Shown one piece after another: positions 17,906 through 24,772 of a stretch of DNA of 64,000 nucleotides (the stretch's first letter is position 1; each line of letters begins with the position of its first letter). The notes below the pieces were generated by a model that worked only from the letters and a program-made list of their open reading frames with translations, did not search any database and was not told the DNA's origin. The translations under genes were made by a program, and so were the position numbers. The stretch is from Herbidospora solisilvae (lineage in GTDB: Bacteria > Actinomycetota > Actinomycetes > Streptosporangiales > Streptosporangiaceae), in NCBI RefSeq assembly GCF_009901565.1, contig NZ_WXEW01000012.1, positions 124,001-188,000 of the forward strand. The letters are read 5' to 3'.

Positions 17906-19054
17906 ATGCTGCGCTCATGGCGCCAGAAGGCGCTACTCGTCCTGACGGCCGCGACGGCCGTCGTCCCCCTGACGGTGGTGGCGGCGCAGGCGGCGGTCGC
18001 CTGCCGGGTGACCTACACCGTCCAGTCGCAGTGGCCCGGCGGGTTCACCGCGGGCCTCACGCTGACCAACACCGGCGACCCGCTCTCGGCCTGGCGGGTG
18101 ACCTGGTCGTACACCGCAGGCCAGACCGTCTCCGAGGCGTGGAACGCGACCGTGACCCAGAGCGGGAACACGGTGACCGCGGCCAGTCTGAGCTACAACG
18201 GCGCCCTCGCCACCGGCGCCTCCGCCCAGTTCGGCTTCAACGGCACGTCGGGGTCGAGCAATCCCGCGCCGACGAACTTCGCCGTCAACGGCGTGGCCTG
18301 CGGCGGCACCACCCCGAGCCCGACCCCGACCCCGACCCCGACGCCGACCCCCACCCCGACGCCGACACCTCGGCCCACCGGGTGGCCCACCCCCACGGGG
18401 CAGGTCGGCGTCAACGGGACCATCTCGGTGTCCGGCACCTTCGACGGCGGCATGCGGCGCTACTGCTGCATCGGCGACGGCGGACAGGAGGAGAGCCAGG
18501 ACCCGGTGTTCCAGCTCGCCAACGGCGCGACCCTGCAGAACGTCATCATCGGCGCCCCCGCCGGCGACGGCGTGCACTGCTCGGGTTCGTGCACGCTGCG
18601 CAACGTCTGGTGGGAGGACGTCGGCGAGGACGCCGCGACCTTCCGGGGCAGTGGCAACCCGGTCTTCCTCGTCGACGGCGGCGGCGCCCGGTACGCGAGC
18701 GACAAGGTGTTCCAGCACAACGGCGCGGGCACCCTCACGGTCCAGAACTTCCAGGCGACCAACTTCGGGACGTTCTACCGCTCGTGCGGCAACTGCTCCA
18801 CGCAGTACCAGCGGGACGTCGTCATCAGGAACGTCACGCTGACCCGGCCGGGCAACACGGTGGCCGGCGTCAACGTCAACTACGGCGACACGGCCCGGTT
18901 CTCCGGGGTGACGATCGTCAACGACTCGGGCCGGTCGATGGTGATCTGCCGCAAGTACAACGGCAACAGCAGCGGCAACGAGCCGACCCAGGTCGGCACG
19001 GGGGCCGACTCGACGAACTGCTTCTATTCGGCGTCGGATCTGACGTACCGATGA
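17906..19054 (+). CDS. Secreted pectate lyase (PL3 family) with N-terminal CBM2 domain
   Basis: The 382-residue protein has a Sec signal peptide (about 1-30, ending AAQAA). A CBM2 cellulose-binding domain follows (about 31-132, with paired Cys in VACRV and GVACGG and WPGGFTAGLTLTN), then a Thr/Pro linker (about 136-160) and a PL3 pectate lyase domain (about 168-382). PL3 signatures are visible: FDGGMRRYCCIGDGGQEESQ, DGVHCSGSC and NVWWEDVGEDAATFRG. It would cleave polygalacturonate by beta-elimination while bound to plant cell walls. ATG 17906 has AGGAGG 7 bases upstream. A clear terminator follows. Confidence 0.93.
   Translation: MLRSWRQKALLVLTAATAVVPLTVVAAQAAVACRVTYTVQSQWPGGFTAGLTLTNTGDPLSAWRVTWSYTAGQTVSEAWNATVTQSGNTVTAASLSYNGALATGASAQFGFNGTSGSSNPAPTNFAVNGVACGGTTPSPTPTPTPTPTPTPTPTPRPTGWPTPTGQVGVNGTISVSGTFDGGMRRYCCIGDGGQEESQDPVFQLANGATLQNVIIGAPAGDGVHCSGSCTLRNVWWEDVGEDAATFRGSGNPVFLVDGGGARYASDKVFQHNGAGTLTVQNFQATNFGTFYRSCGNCSTQYQRDVVIRNVTLTRPGNTVAGVNVNYGDTARFSGVTIVNDSGRSMVICRKYNGNSSGNEPTQVGTGADSTNCFYSASDLTYR
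18312..18370 (+). repeat. CCGACC-type hexamer repeat encoding the Pro-Thr linker
   Basis: About ten imperfect copies of CCGACC/CCCACC encode alternating Pro and Thr between the CBM2 and the lyase domain. Such runs are prone to slippage, so linker length may vary between strains. Confidence 0.85.
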
Positions 19055-19055
19055 G

Positions 19056-19093
19056 AAGAGAGCCGGTCCAACTCATGTCGGGCCGGCTCTCTT
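19056..19093 (+). terminator. Terminator-like hairpin after the pectate lyase
   Basis: An 11-bp perfect inverted repeat (arms 19056-19066 and 19083-19093) with a 16-base loop starts 2 bp after the lyase stop. No long T run follows, as is common in actinomycetes. Confidence 0.75.
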
Positions 19094-19144
19094 CCTGTCA
19101 ATGCCCAGCACTGCCAGAATGGCGCTTCGCCCGAGGACGGCCCG

Positions 19145-20137
19145 TCACGCCATCTCGCGCTGGTCTCTGCTCTTCAGCGTCTCGGCGAGCCGGGCCCATT
19201 CGTAGGCCAGGCCCACGGCGAGGTCGGCGACCAGTGAAACGCAGTGGGTGGGGAGCTCGTCCTCCAGGCGCTCCCACTCGTGGCTGTTGACCGTGTGGGT
19301 GCTGAGCCAGCGCAGCAGCAGCCGCCCGTTGTCGGTCAGCTTGAGCGACGGGTCGCGCAGCAGCTTGCGGAGGATCTGGTCGGGGTCGGGGATGCGGCCC
19401 CTGCGCAGGAGCCGGGTGACCGTCGGGGTCTGCGGGTGGGTGCCGGGTGTGCGGGTCTCGGCCAGGGTGAGTTTCGCCGGTACGGGACTGTCGCCCCGCT
19501 GCAGGCGGTCGCGCACGTCCTTGGCGGTGGCGGGGGAGATGCCCGCCTGTTCGGCGATGTCGCGCAGCGAGGCGTGCGGCTGCTCTTCGATGAGACGCCC
19601 GGCGTGGCGGCGGGCGGCGGCGGCGTTGACCGGCCGGGCCCGGCCGTCCTTGCCGATGCGTGAGGCCGGCTGGGTGGTCGCGGTGCGCTGCCGGATCCGG
19701 CCGACCGTGGTGGAGGCCAGGCCGGTGGTCTCGGCGATGGCGCGGTCGGACCACTGGGGGTGGGTGGTCAGGATCCGGGTGGCGGCCGCCTCGCGGTCGG
19801 CGAGGGAGAGCGGCAGCCCGTGTTCGACGTTGGCGCGGACGGCGGCCAGGAAGATGTCGGCCTCGGCGCCGTCGACGTAGCGGACGGGGATGTGCTGGCG
19901 GCCGGTCAGGATGGCGGCGCGCAGGCGGTGCATCCCGTCGATCACCCGCATGGTGGCGCGGTGGACGAGGATGGGCGGCAGCGCGCCGGTGGTCTCCGCG
20001 AGTGCGCGGACGTGGTCGTGGTTCTCTCCGTCGAGGCGCGGTGAGTCGGCGTGGCGGAGCAGGCCCACCGGAACCGTCACCGCGTCGTCGTGGACGATTA
20101 CGCCGAGCTGATGATGACGTGGATTCTCCAATGACAC
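19145..20137 (-). CDS. StrR-family (ParB-like) pathway-specific regulator, copy 1
   Basis: The 330-residue protein has the ParB-like N-terminal domain of StrR/Bbr-type activators (about 20-115: SPRLDGENHDHVRALAE, LPPILVHRATMRVIDGMHRL). HTH-like segments follow (HPQWSDRAIAETTGLASTTV; HASLRDIAEQAGISPATAKD), and a C-terminal domain shared with copy 2. StrR proteins activate antibiotic clusters by binding GTTCGAC-N15-GTCGAAC palindromes. Four closely similar sites in this window (GTTCAAC-N15-GTTGAAC) are its natural candidate targets. GTG 20137 is used; a TTG six bases in has better ribosome-site spacing. It is transcribed away from copy 2 and marks the left border of the cluster. Confidence 0.88.
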   Translation of the reverse strand: MSLENPRHHQLGVIVHDDAVTVPVGLLRHADSPRLDGENHDHVRALAETTGALPPILVHRATMRVIDGMHRLRAAILTGRQHIPVRYVDGAEADIFLAAVRANVEHGLPLSLADREAAATRILTTHPQWSDRAIAETTGLASTTVGRIRQRTATTQPASRIGKDGRARPVNAAAARRHAGRLIEEQPHASLRDIAEQAGISPATAKDVRDRLQRGDSPVPAKLTLAETRTPGTHPQTPTVTRLLRRGRIPDPDQILRKLLRDPSLKLTDNGRLLLRWLSTHTVNSHEWERLEDELPTHCVSLVADLAVGLAYEWARLAETLKSRDQREMA

Positions 20138-20317
20138 TCCAGCGCGGAGAGTGTGGAAGCGTGATTTCGCCGGTCGGGAGCCCGACCGCGGAGCCGAATA
20201 TAAGTAGCCGCCGCGACCGTCATCAAGGCCGCCAAAACTCGCCTAACGCGTCTCTCGCGTCCAAGTGAGCAATCACGCGCTTGGACGGAGCGCGCCCGGC
20301 CGATGTGCGATCGAACA

Positions 20318-20341
20318 GTGTCCAGGCGCTATCGTGGACAC
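20318..20341. promoter_or_regulatory. Inverted repeat GTGTCCA-N10-TGGACAC
   Basis: Seven-bp perfect arms lie in the regulator intergenic region. It could be an operator or a short hairpin; no protein partner can be named. Confidence 0.35.
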
Positions 20342-20428
20342 CGCCGTCAAGTGGTTTCCGTGGGGCGCCGGATCGCGGCATTACAGCGCGGCGTCGTATG
20401 CCCAGGTAGCGGCGCTCGTACGCACGGT

Positions 20429-20447
20429 AGTCAAGAGGCTCTTGACT
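20429..20447. promoter_or_regulatory. Perfect 19-bp palindrome, possible operator
   Basis: AGTCAAGAG and CTCTTGACT flank a single G. Perfect 9-bp arms with a 1-bp centre are typical of a dimeric repressor or activator site rather than a terminator. It lies 317 bp upstream of StrR copy 2. Confidence 0.45.
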
Positions 20448-20763
20448 TGTTGTGTGGCTCTGCACAATATGCAGGTGGATTTGCACCAAGCGACGCAAAT
20501 GACGGGGCGATTGGTTCGTCGCTGAGCGGTTCGGGAAAGCCGGGGGTAGCAAGGATCAAGCTTCTGTCGACGCGGCAGAATCGTCGTGGGGACGGGCCGA
20601 CACGGCCAACGTGCCCGCCGCAGGAACCATCGTCAGCAGCCGTGTCGTGTGCGACGGCCATGCCGTCGCGCGCGCGACACGACGTCAGCTCCCCGGCACA
20701 GCAGTTCGGGCTGATGCCTCGCAGTCCCGCCGATGACCAGTACGCGAATGCTGGGAGATAAGC

Positions 20764-21747
20764 GTGACGAAGCAGGACTTACGACTGATGGAGCTGACGT
20801 CGGTCACCGAGGTGCTGATCGACGACCTGACGACGACGGGGTCGCCGCGCCTGGACGGGGAGGACCTCGATCACGTCGACGCGCTCGCCGAGGCCCAGAA
20901 CCCGCTGCCGCCGATCGTGGTGCACGGCCCGACGATGCGGGTCATCGACGGCTTCCACCGGCTGAAGGCCGCACGCCGGCGCGGCGAGGAGAAGATCTCG
21001 GTCGTCTTCTTCGACGGCGCGGAGGACGACGCGTTCGTCCTGGCCGTGCAGTCGAACGTCACCCACGGGCTGCCGCTGTCGAAACAGGACCGCAAGCGGG
21101 CGGCCGAGCGCATCATCATCACCCACCCCCACTGGTCCGACCGCATGATCGCCTCTGTCGCCGGCATCGCGCCCGCGACGGTGGCCAAGATACGGTCGCA
21201 GCTCCAGGCCGACGCCGACGTGGTGACGCTCGACCGCACCGGCCAGGACGGCCGGGTCCGCAGGTTCGACCCCGAGGAGGGGCGGCGGCGGGCGGGCGAG
21301 GTCATCAGGAGCAACCCCGACATGTCGCTGCGCCAGGTGGCCAAGATCGCCGGCATCTCCCCGGAGACCGCCCGCGACGTGCGAAAACGCATCGCCCGCG
21401 GCGAAGACGGCCTGCTCAGGTCGCAGGAGCGCACACCACCGCCGACCCCACCCGTCCCATCGGAGCCGAGCCCGTTCGGGCAGTTCACCGCCCACGACCG
21501 CGCGCGCATGGTGGCACGGCTGCGGGCCGACCCGGCGCTGCGGTTCAGCGAGAACGGGCGAGCCATCCTCAACCTGCTCAACCTGCACACCATCGACGCG
21601 GGATCCTGGGAGCGCATCCTGTCGGCGGTGCCACCCCACTGGACCAACGTCGTGGCCACGCTCGCCGACGGCTGCGCGGCGGCGTGGGCGGAGTTCGCCG
21701 ACCGGTTGGAGGACCGGGCGACCGAGCCCCCGCCCGGAGGCGAATGA
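20764..21747 (+). CDS. StrR-family (ParB-like) pathway-specific regulator, copy 2
   Basis: The 327-residue protein has the same plan as copy 1. The ParB-like domain (about 25-120) contains SPRLDGEDLDHVDALAE, LPPIVVHGPTMRVIDGFHRL and ANVTHGLPLS-like text (QSNVTHGLPLSKQD). HTH-like segments HPHWSDRMIASVAGIAPATV and MSLRQVAKIAGISPETARD follow, then a C-terminal domain with RFSENGRAILNLLNLHTIDA. The paralogues are clearly homologous but diverged, not a fresh duplication. GTG 20764 has GGGAGA upstream. It lies just before the OmpR-type two-component genes. It is expected to bind the GTTCAAC boxes; whether both copies bind the same sites is unknown. Confidence 0.88.
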   Translation: MTKQDLRLMELTSVTEVLIDDLTTTGSPRLDGEDLDHVDALAEAQNPLPPIVVHGPTMRVIDGFHRLKAARRRGEEKISVVFFDGAEDDAFVLAVQSNVTHGLPLSKQDRKRAAERIIITHPHWSDRMIASVAGIAPATVAKIRSQLQADADVVTLDRTGQDGRVRRFDPEEGRRRAGEVIRSNPDMSLRQVAKIAGISPETARDVRKRIARGEDGLLRSQERTPPPTPPVPSEPSPFGQFTAHDRARMVARLRADPALRFSENGRAILNLLNLHTIDAGSWERILSAVPPHWTNVVATLADGCAAAWAEFADRLEDRATEPPPGGE

Positions 21748-21797
21748 AGCCCGATCGTTAACCGCGGTCTTACCGCGGATGTGGGGGAATGAAAGCC

Positions 21798-22451
21798 ATG
21801 CGGATTCTCGTGGCCGAAGACGAGCACGTCCTGGCCGACCTCATCGCCGAAGGGCTGCGCGACCAGGCCATGGCGGTCGACGTCGCCTACGACGGCGCCG
21901 CCGCGCTGGAGCGCCTGTCGGTGAACGAGTACGACGTGCTCGTCCTCGACCGGGACCTGCCGGAGGTGCACGGCGACGACATCTGCCGCGAGCTGGCCCA
22001 GCGCGGTGAGGCGGTGCGCATCCTGATGCTGACCGCCTCGGGCGCGGTGCACGAACGCATCAGCGGCCTCAACCTCGGCGCCGACGACTACCTGGCCAAG
22101 CCGTTCGCGTTCGACGAGCTGGTGGCGCGCGTGTGCGCGCTGGCCCGCCGGGCGGGCCAGCCGCTGCCGCCGGTCCTCCAATGGCAGGACATCACCCTCG
22201 ACATGGCCCGGCGGCAGGCCCACCGCGCCGGCCGGTACCTCCCGCTGTCGCGCAAGGAGTACGCCGTCCTGGAGGTCCTGATGCAGGCGCGCGGCACGGT
22301 CGTCAGCACCGAGGAACTCCTCGAACGGGCCTGGGACGAACACACCGACCCGTTCACCACCGTGGTCAAGGTGACCATGAGCAAGCTCCGCGCCAAGCTC
22401 GGCGACCCGCCCGTCATCTCCACCGTCCCGGGAAGCGGGTACCGCCTGTGA
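21798..22451 (+). CDS. OmpR-family two-component response regulator
   Basis: The 217-residue protein has a receiver domain with acidic pair E9/D10 and phospho-acceptor D51 (VLVLDRDLPEV), a conserved Lys in LAKPFAFDEL, and a C-terminal winged helix (about 130-217: LPLSRKEYAVLEVLMQARGT, VKVTMSKLRAKLGDP). ATG 21798 is chosen because GGGGGA precedes it by 9 bases; ATG 21789 abuts that run. The stop overlaps the kinase GTG start (GTGA). Upstream lies GTTAACCGCGG-TC-TTACCGCGG, a near-direct repeat that may be an autoregulatory site. It sits inside the cluster and may sense the peptide or envelope stress. Confidence 0.93.
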   Translation: MRILVAEDEHVLADLIAEGLRDQAMAVDVAYDGAAALERLSVNEYDVLVLDRDLPEVHGDDICRELAQRGEAVRILMLTASGAVHERISGLNLGADDYLAKPFAFDELVARVCALARRAGQPLPPVLQWQDITLDMARRQAHRAGRYLPLSRKEYAVLEVLMQARGTVVSTEELLERAWDEHTDPFTTVVKVTMSKLRAKLGDPPVISTVPGSGYRL

Positions 22452-23587
22452 AGGAGGCGCGCCGCGTCTGGTCGGGCGGGTCGATCAGGGCCCGGATGAC
22501 GCTGCTGTACGGCGGCATCTTCACGACCGTCGCACTCGCTGTGCTGCTCGGCGCCCAGCAGATCCAGCAGATCATCGTGGGCCAGAAGGTGCAGGACTCG
22601 CCCTTCGTCGGCAATCCCGGCACCGCGCCGCTCCAGGACCCGGCCGTGCTGGCCAAGGCGCAGGCCGACCTCGAACGCACCCTGATCAACTCGCAGCGCG
22701 TCGTCACGGTGGTCACCCTCGTGCTCATCACCGTGCTCGCCTTCGCCGTCTGCTTCTGGCTCACCGGGCGGCTGCTGCGGCCGGTCCACCGCATCACCAC
22801 CACGGCCCGCCGCCTCTCGCTGTCGACCCTCCACGAGCGCATCGCGCTCACCGGTCCGCGCGACGAGCTGAAGGAACTGGCCGACACCTTCGACGCGATG
22901 CTCGACCGGCTGGAGCAGGCGGTCGACAGCCAGCGCCGCTTCGTCGCCAACGCCTCCCACGAGCTGCGCACGCCGCTGGCCATCCAGCGCACCGCCATCG
23001 AGGTCGGGCTGGCCGACCCGACGCCCGAGAAGGTCGCCAGAATCCGCGCCGAACTGCTGCGCAACACGCTCCGGAGCGAGCGGCTCATCGAGGGGCTGCT
23101 CGTGCTCGCGCAGGGGGAGCGCGGCCTCGACGCCCACCTTCCGGTCGATTTGGAGGCCGTCGTCGAGCAGGTCATCGAAGACCACCTGCCGCTGGCCGTC
23201 CGCCACGGCGTGGCGCTCGACGTGCGCACCAAACCGGTGGTCGTGTCGGGTGACGAGGTGCTGCTCGGGCGGCTGGCCGCCAACCTGGTGCACAACGCGA
23301 TCAGGCACAACCACCCCGGCGGCCACGTCACGGTCGAGTTGTCCTCCGACGCCGTGCTGGCCGTCCGCAACAGCGGTCCGCGGGTGCCGCCCGAGCGCGT
23401 GGCGGAGCTGTTCCAGCCCTTCCGGCGGCTCAACGCCGACCGGACCGGCTCGGCCGACGGCGCGGGGCTGGGCCTGTCGATCGTCGCCGCGCTCGTGCAC
23501 GCCCACGGCGGCGCCGTGCGGGCGCAGGCACAACCCGAGGGCGGCCTCGCGGTCACCGTGACCCTCCCGGTCGCGCCGGCCGCCTGA
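22448..23587 (+). CDS. Membrane sensor histidine kinase (HisKA/HAMP type)
   Basis: The 379-residue protein has two membrane segments (about 18-40 and 85-107) flanking a short extracellular loop of about 45 residues. A HAMP linker follows (GRLLRPVHRITTTARRLSLS), then HisKA with phospho-acceptor H171 in NASHELRTPLA, and a HATPase domain (N box NLVHNAIRHN, G box DGAGLGLSIVAALV). The small loop is in the size range of intramembrane-sensing or short-loop kinases that respond to cell-wall-active compounds. GTG 22448 overlaps the regulator stop, so the pair is coupled. Downstream genes start after a 116-bp gap with its own control box. Confidence 0.93.
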   Translation: MKEARRVWSGGSIRARMTLLYGGIFTTVALAVLLGAQQIQQIIVGQKVQDSPFVGNPGTAPLQDPAVLAKAQADLERTLINSQRVVTVVTLVLITVLAFAVCFWLTGRLLRPVHRITTTARRLSLSTLHERIALTGPRDELKELADTFDAMLDRLEQAVDSQRRFVANASHELRTPLAIQRTAIEVGLADPTPEKVARIRAELLRNTLRSERLIEGLLVLAQGERGLDAHLPVDLEAVVEQVIEDHLPLAVRHGVALDVRTKPVVVSGDEVLLGRLAANLVHNAIRHNHPGGHVTVELSSDAVLAVRNSGPRVPPERVAELFQPFRRLNADRTGSADGAGLGLSIVAALVHAHGGAVRAQAQPEGGLAVTVTLPVAPAA

Positions 23588-23610
23588 ATTCCGTCGGGAA
23601 ATCATCCGCT

Positions 23611-23639
23611 GTTCAAGCGTCGCGTTCGCATTGTTGGAC
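23611..23639. promoter_or_regulatory. StrR-type box 1 (imperfect), before hmaS
   Basis: GTTCAAG-N15-GTTGGAC has the spacing of the three perfect boxes and one changed base in each arm. It lies 64 bp before the hmaS start codon. Confidence 0.6.
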
Positions 23640-23703
23640 GATGCCTCGATTCCTGTCGTTGAATGCTTTGGCCCGAGTTAAATCGGCCCGACGGAGGCGG
23701 CGA

Positions 23704-24753
23704 ATGGACATTCAGGCGATTGACCACATCGAATTCTTCGTGGAAGACGTGGAAAAATCCGCGGCTTATCTTCGCGAAGGTTTTGGATTCACGCTCAGCG
23801 GCCGCGGCGGCGGCCATCCGGGCGGCGGGGAGTCGATCCTGCTGCGCCAGCGCGGGATCGCGGTGCTGCTCACCTCCCCGGCCGGGACCGAGGGCCGGGC
23901 CGCCGAGTACGTCCGCGACCACGGCGACGGTGTGGGCGTCATCGGCCTGCGGGTGCCCGACGCGGCGGCCGCCTACGCCGAGGCGGTCGGGCGGGGGGCC
24001 ACGTCGCTGTCGCCGCCGGAGACGTCGGGCCCGCCCGGCGCGCGGGTGGTGTTCGCGTCGGTGTCGGCCTTCGGCGACGTGGCGTACCGGCTGGTCTCGC
24101 GCGAGCAGCCCGGCGGGGCCTTCGCGGCCTTCGTCGACGAGAGCGGCTGCGGCCGTTCGGGGATGGGGCTGTTCTCGGCCGTCGACCACTTCGCCATCTG
24201 CGTGCCCGGCGGCACGATGGCCGACGTCGTCGACTACCACCAGCGCGTTTTCGGTCTGGGGGAGACGTACGCGGAGCGGATCGTGGTGGGCACGCAGGCG
24301 ATGGAGTCCACCGTCGTGCAGAGCGAGTCGGGCCGGTTGACGCTGACGATCCTGGAGCCCGACGGGAACCTCGAACCCGGCCAGATCGACGCGTTCGTGA
24401 AGGCGCACGGCGGCGCCGGCGTCCAGCACGTCGCCTTCCTGACCGAGGACATCGCGACGGCCGTGCGGACCAGCGCGGAGCGGGGCGTGACCTTCCTGCC
24501 GACCCCCGGCGGCTACTACGACATGCTGCCCGGCCGCCTCGGCCCCGTCGGCACGCCCGTCGAGGTGCTGCGCGAGCTCAACGTCCTGGCCGACCGCGAC
24601 CAGGCCGGGATCATGCTCCAGATCTTCACCCAGTCCACCCACCCGAGACGCACCCTCTTCTACGAGGTGATCGAACGCCGGGGCGCGAACTCGTTCGGCA
24701 GCAACAACATCCACGCGCTTTATGACGCCATCAGGCGGCAGGAGGCGGACTGA
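23704..24753 (+). CDS. hmaS: 4-Hydroxymandelate synthase
   Basis: The 349-residue non-heme iron dioxygenase converts 4-hydroxyphenylpyruvate to 4-hydroxymandelate, the first committed step to 4-hydroxyphenylglycine. It is of the HPPD/HmaS family, with metal ligands H162 (SAVDHFAIC), H242 (VQHVAFLT) and E321 (LFYEVIERRG). The spacing of the three ligands fits HmaS. By sequence alone it could be HPPD; the Hmo-HpgT gene 19 bp downstream decides for HmaS. ATG 23704 has GGAGG 6 bases upstream; an earlier in-frame ATG at 23641 lies next to box 1 and is unlikely. The first 100 bases are markedly lower in GC than the rest. Confidence 0.93.
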   Translation: MDIQAIDHIEFFVEDVEKSAAYLREGFGFTLSGRGGGHPGGGESILLRQRGIAVLLTSPAGTEGRAAEYVRDHGDGVGVIGLRVPDAAAAYAEAVGRGATSLSPPETSGPPGARVVFASVSAFGDVAYRLVSREQPGGAFAAFVDESGCGRSGMGLFSAVDHFAICVPGGTMADVVDYHQRVFGLGETYAERIVVGTQAMESTVVQSESGRLTLTILEPDGNLEPGQIDAFVKAHGGAGVQHVAFLTEDIATAVRTSAERGVTFLPTPGGYYDMLPGRLGPVGTPVEVLRELNVLADRDQAGIMLQIFTQSTHPRRTLFYEVIERRGANSFGSNNIHALYDAIRRQEAD

Positions 24754-24772
24754 AATCGAAAGGCGCACTTCG

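Larger units (their letters stand above)
20138..20763. other. 626-bp intergenic region between the two StrR-type regulators
   Basis: No convincing gene is seen; the open frames here have poor protein text. Two inverted repeats stand out. One is a perfect 19-bp palindrome at 20429-20447 (AGTCAAGAG, centre G, CTCTTGACT). The other is at 20318-20341 (GTGTCCA, 10-base spacer, TGGACAC). GC is lower than in flanking genes. Promoters for both divergent regulators must lie here. No GTTCAAC-type box was found in it. Confidence 0.5.

Noticed and set aside
18312-18370. Short regular repeats as a possible CRISPR array
   Set aside because: They are hexamers inside a coding frame and encode a Pro-Thr linker; there are no spacers.
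20303-20761. A 152-codon rightward frame before StrR copy 2
   Set aside because: The protein text is Ser/Arg/Pro-rich with no domain, the region is regulatory in character, and there is no ribosome-binding site.
23704-24753. HPPD for tyrosine breakdown
   Set aside because: The fold and ligands are the same, but the next gene makes Hpg from hydroxymandelate and the promoter carries a StrR-type box.
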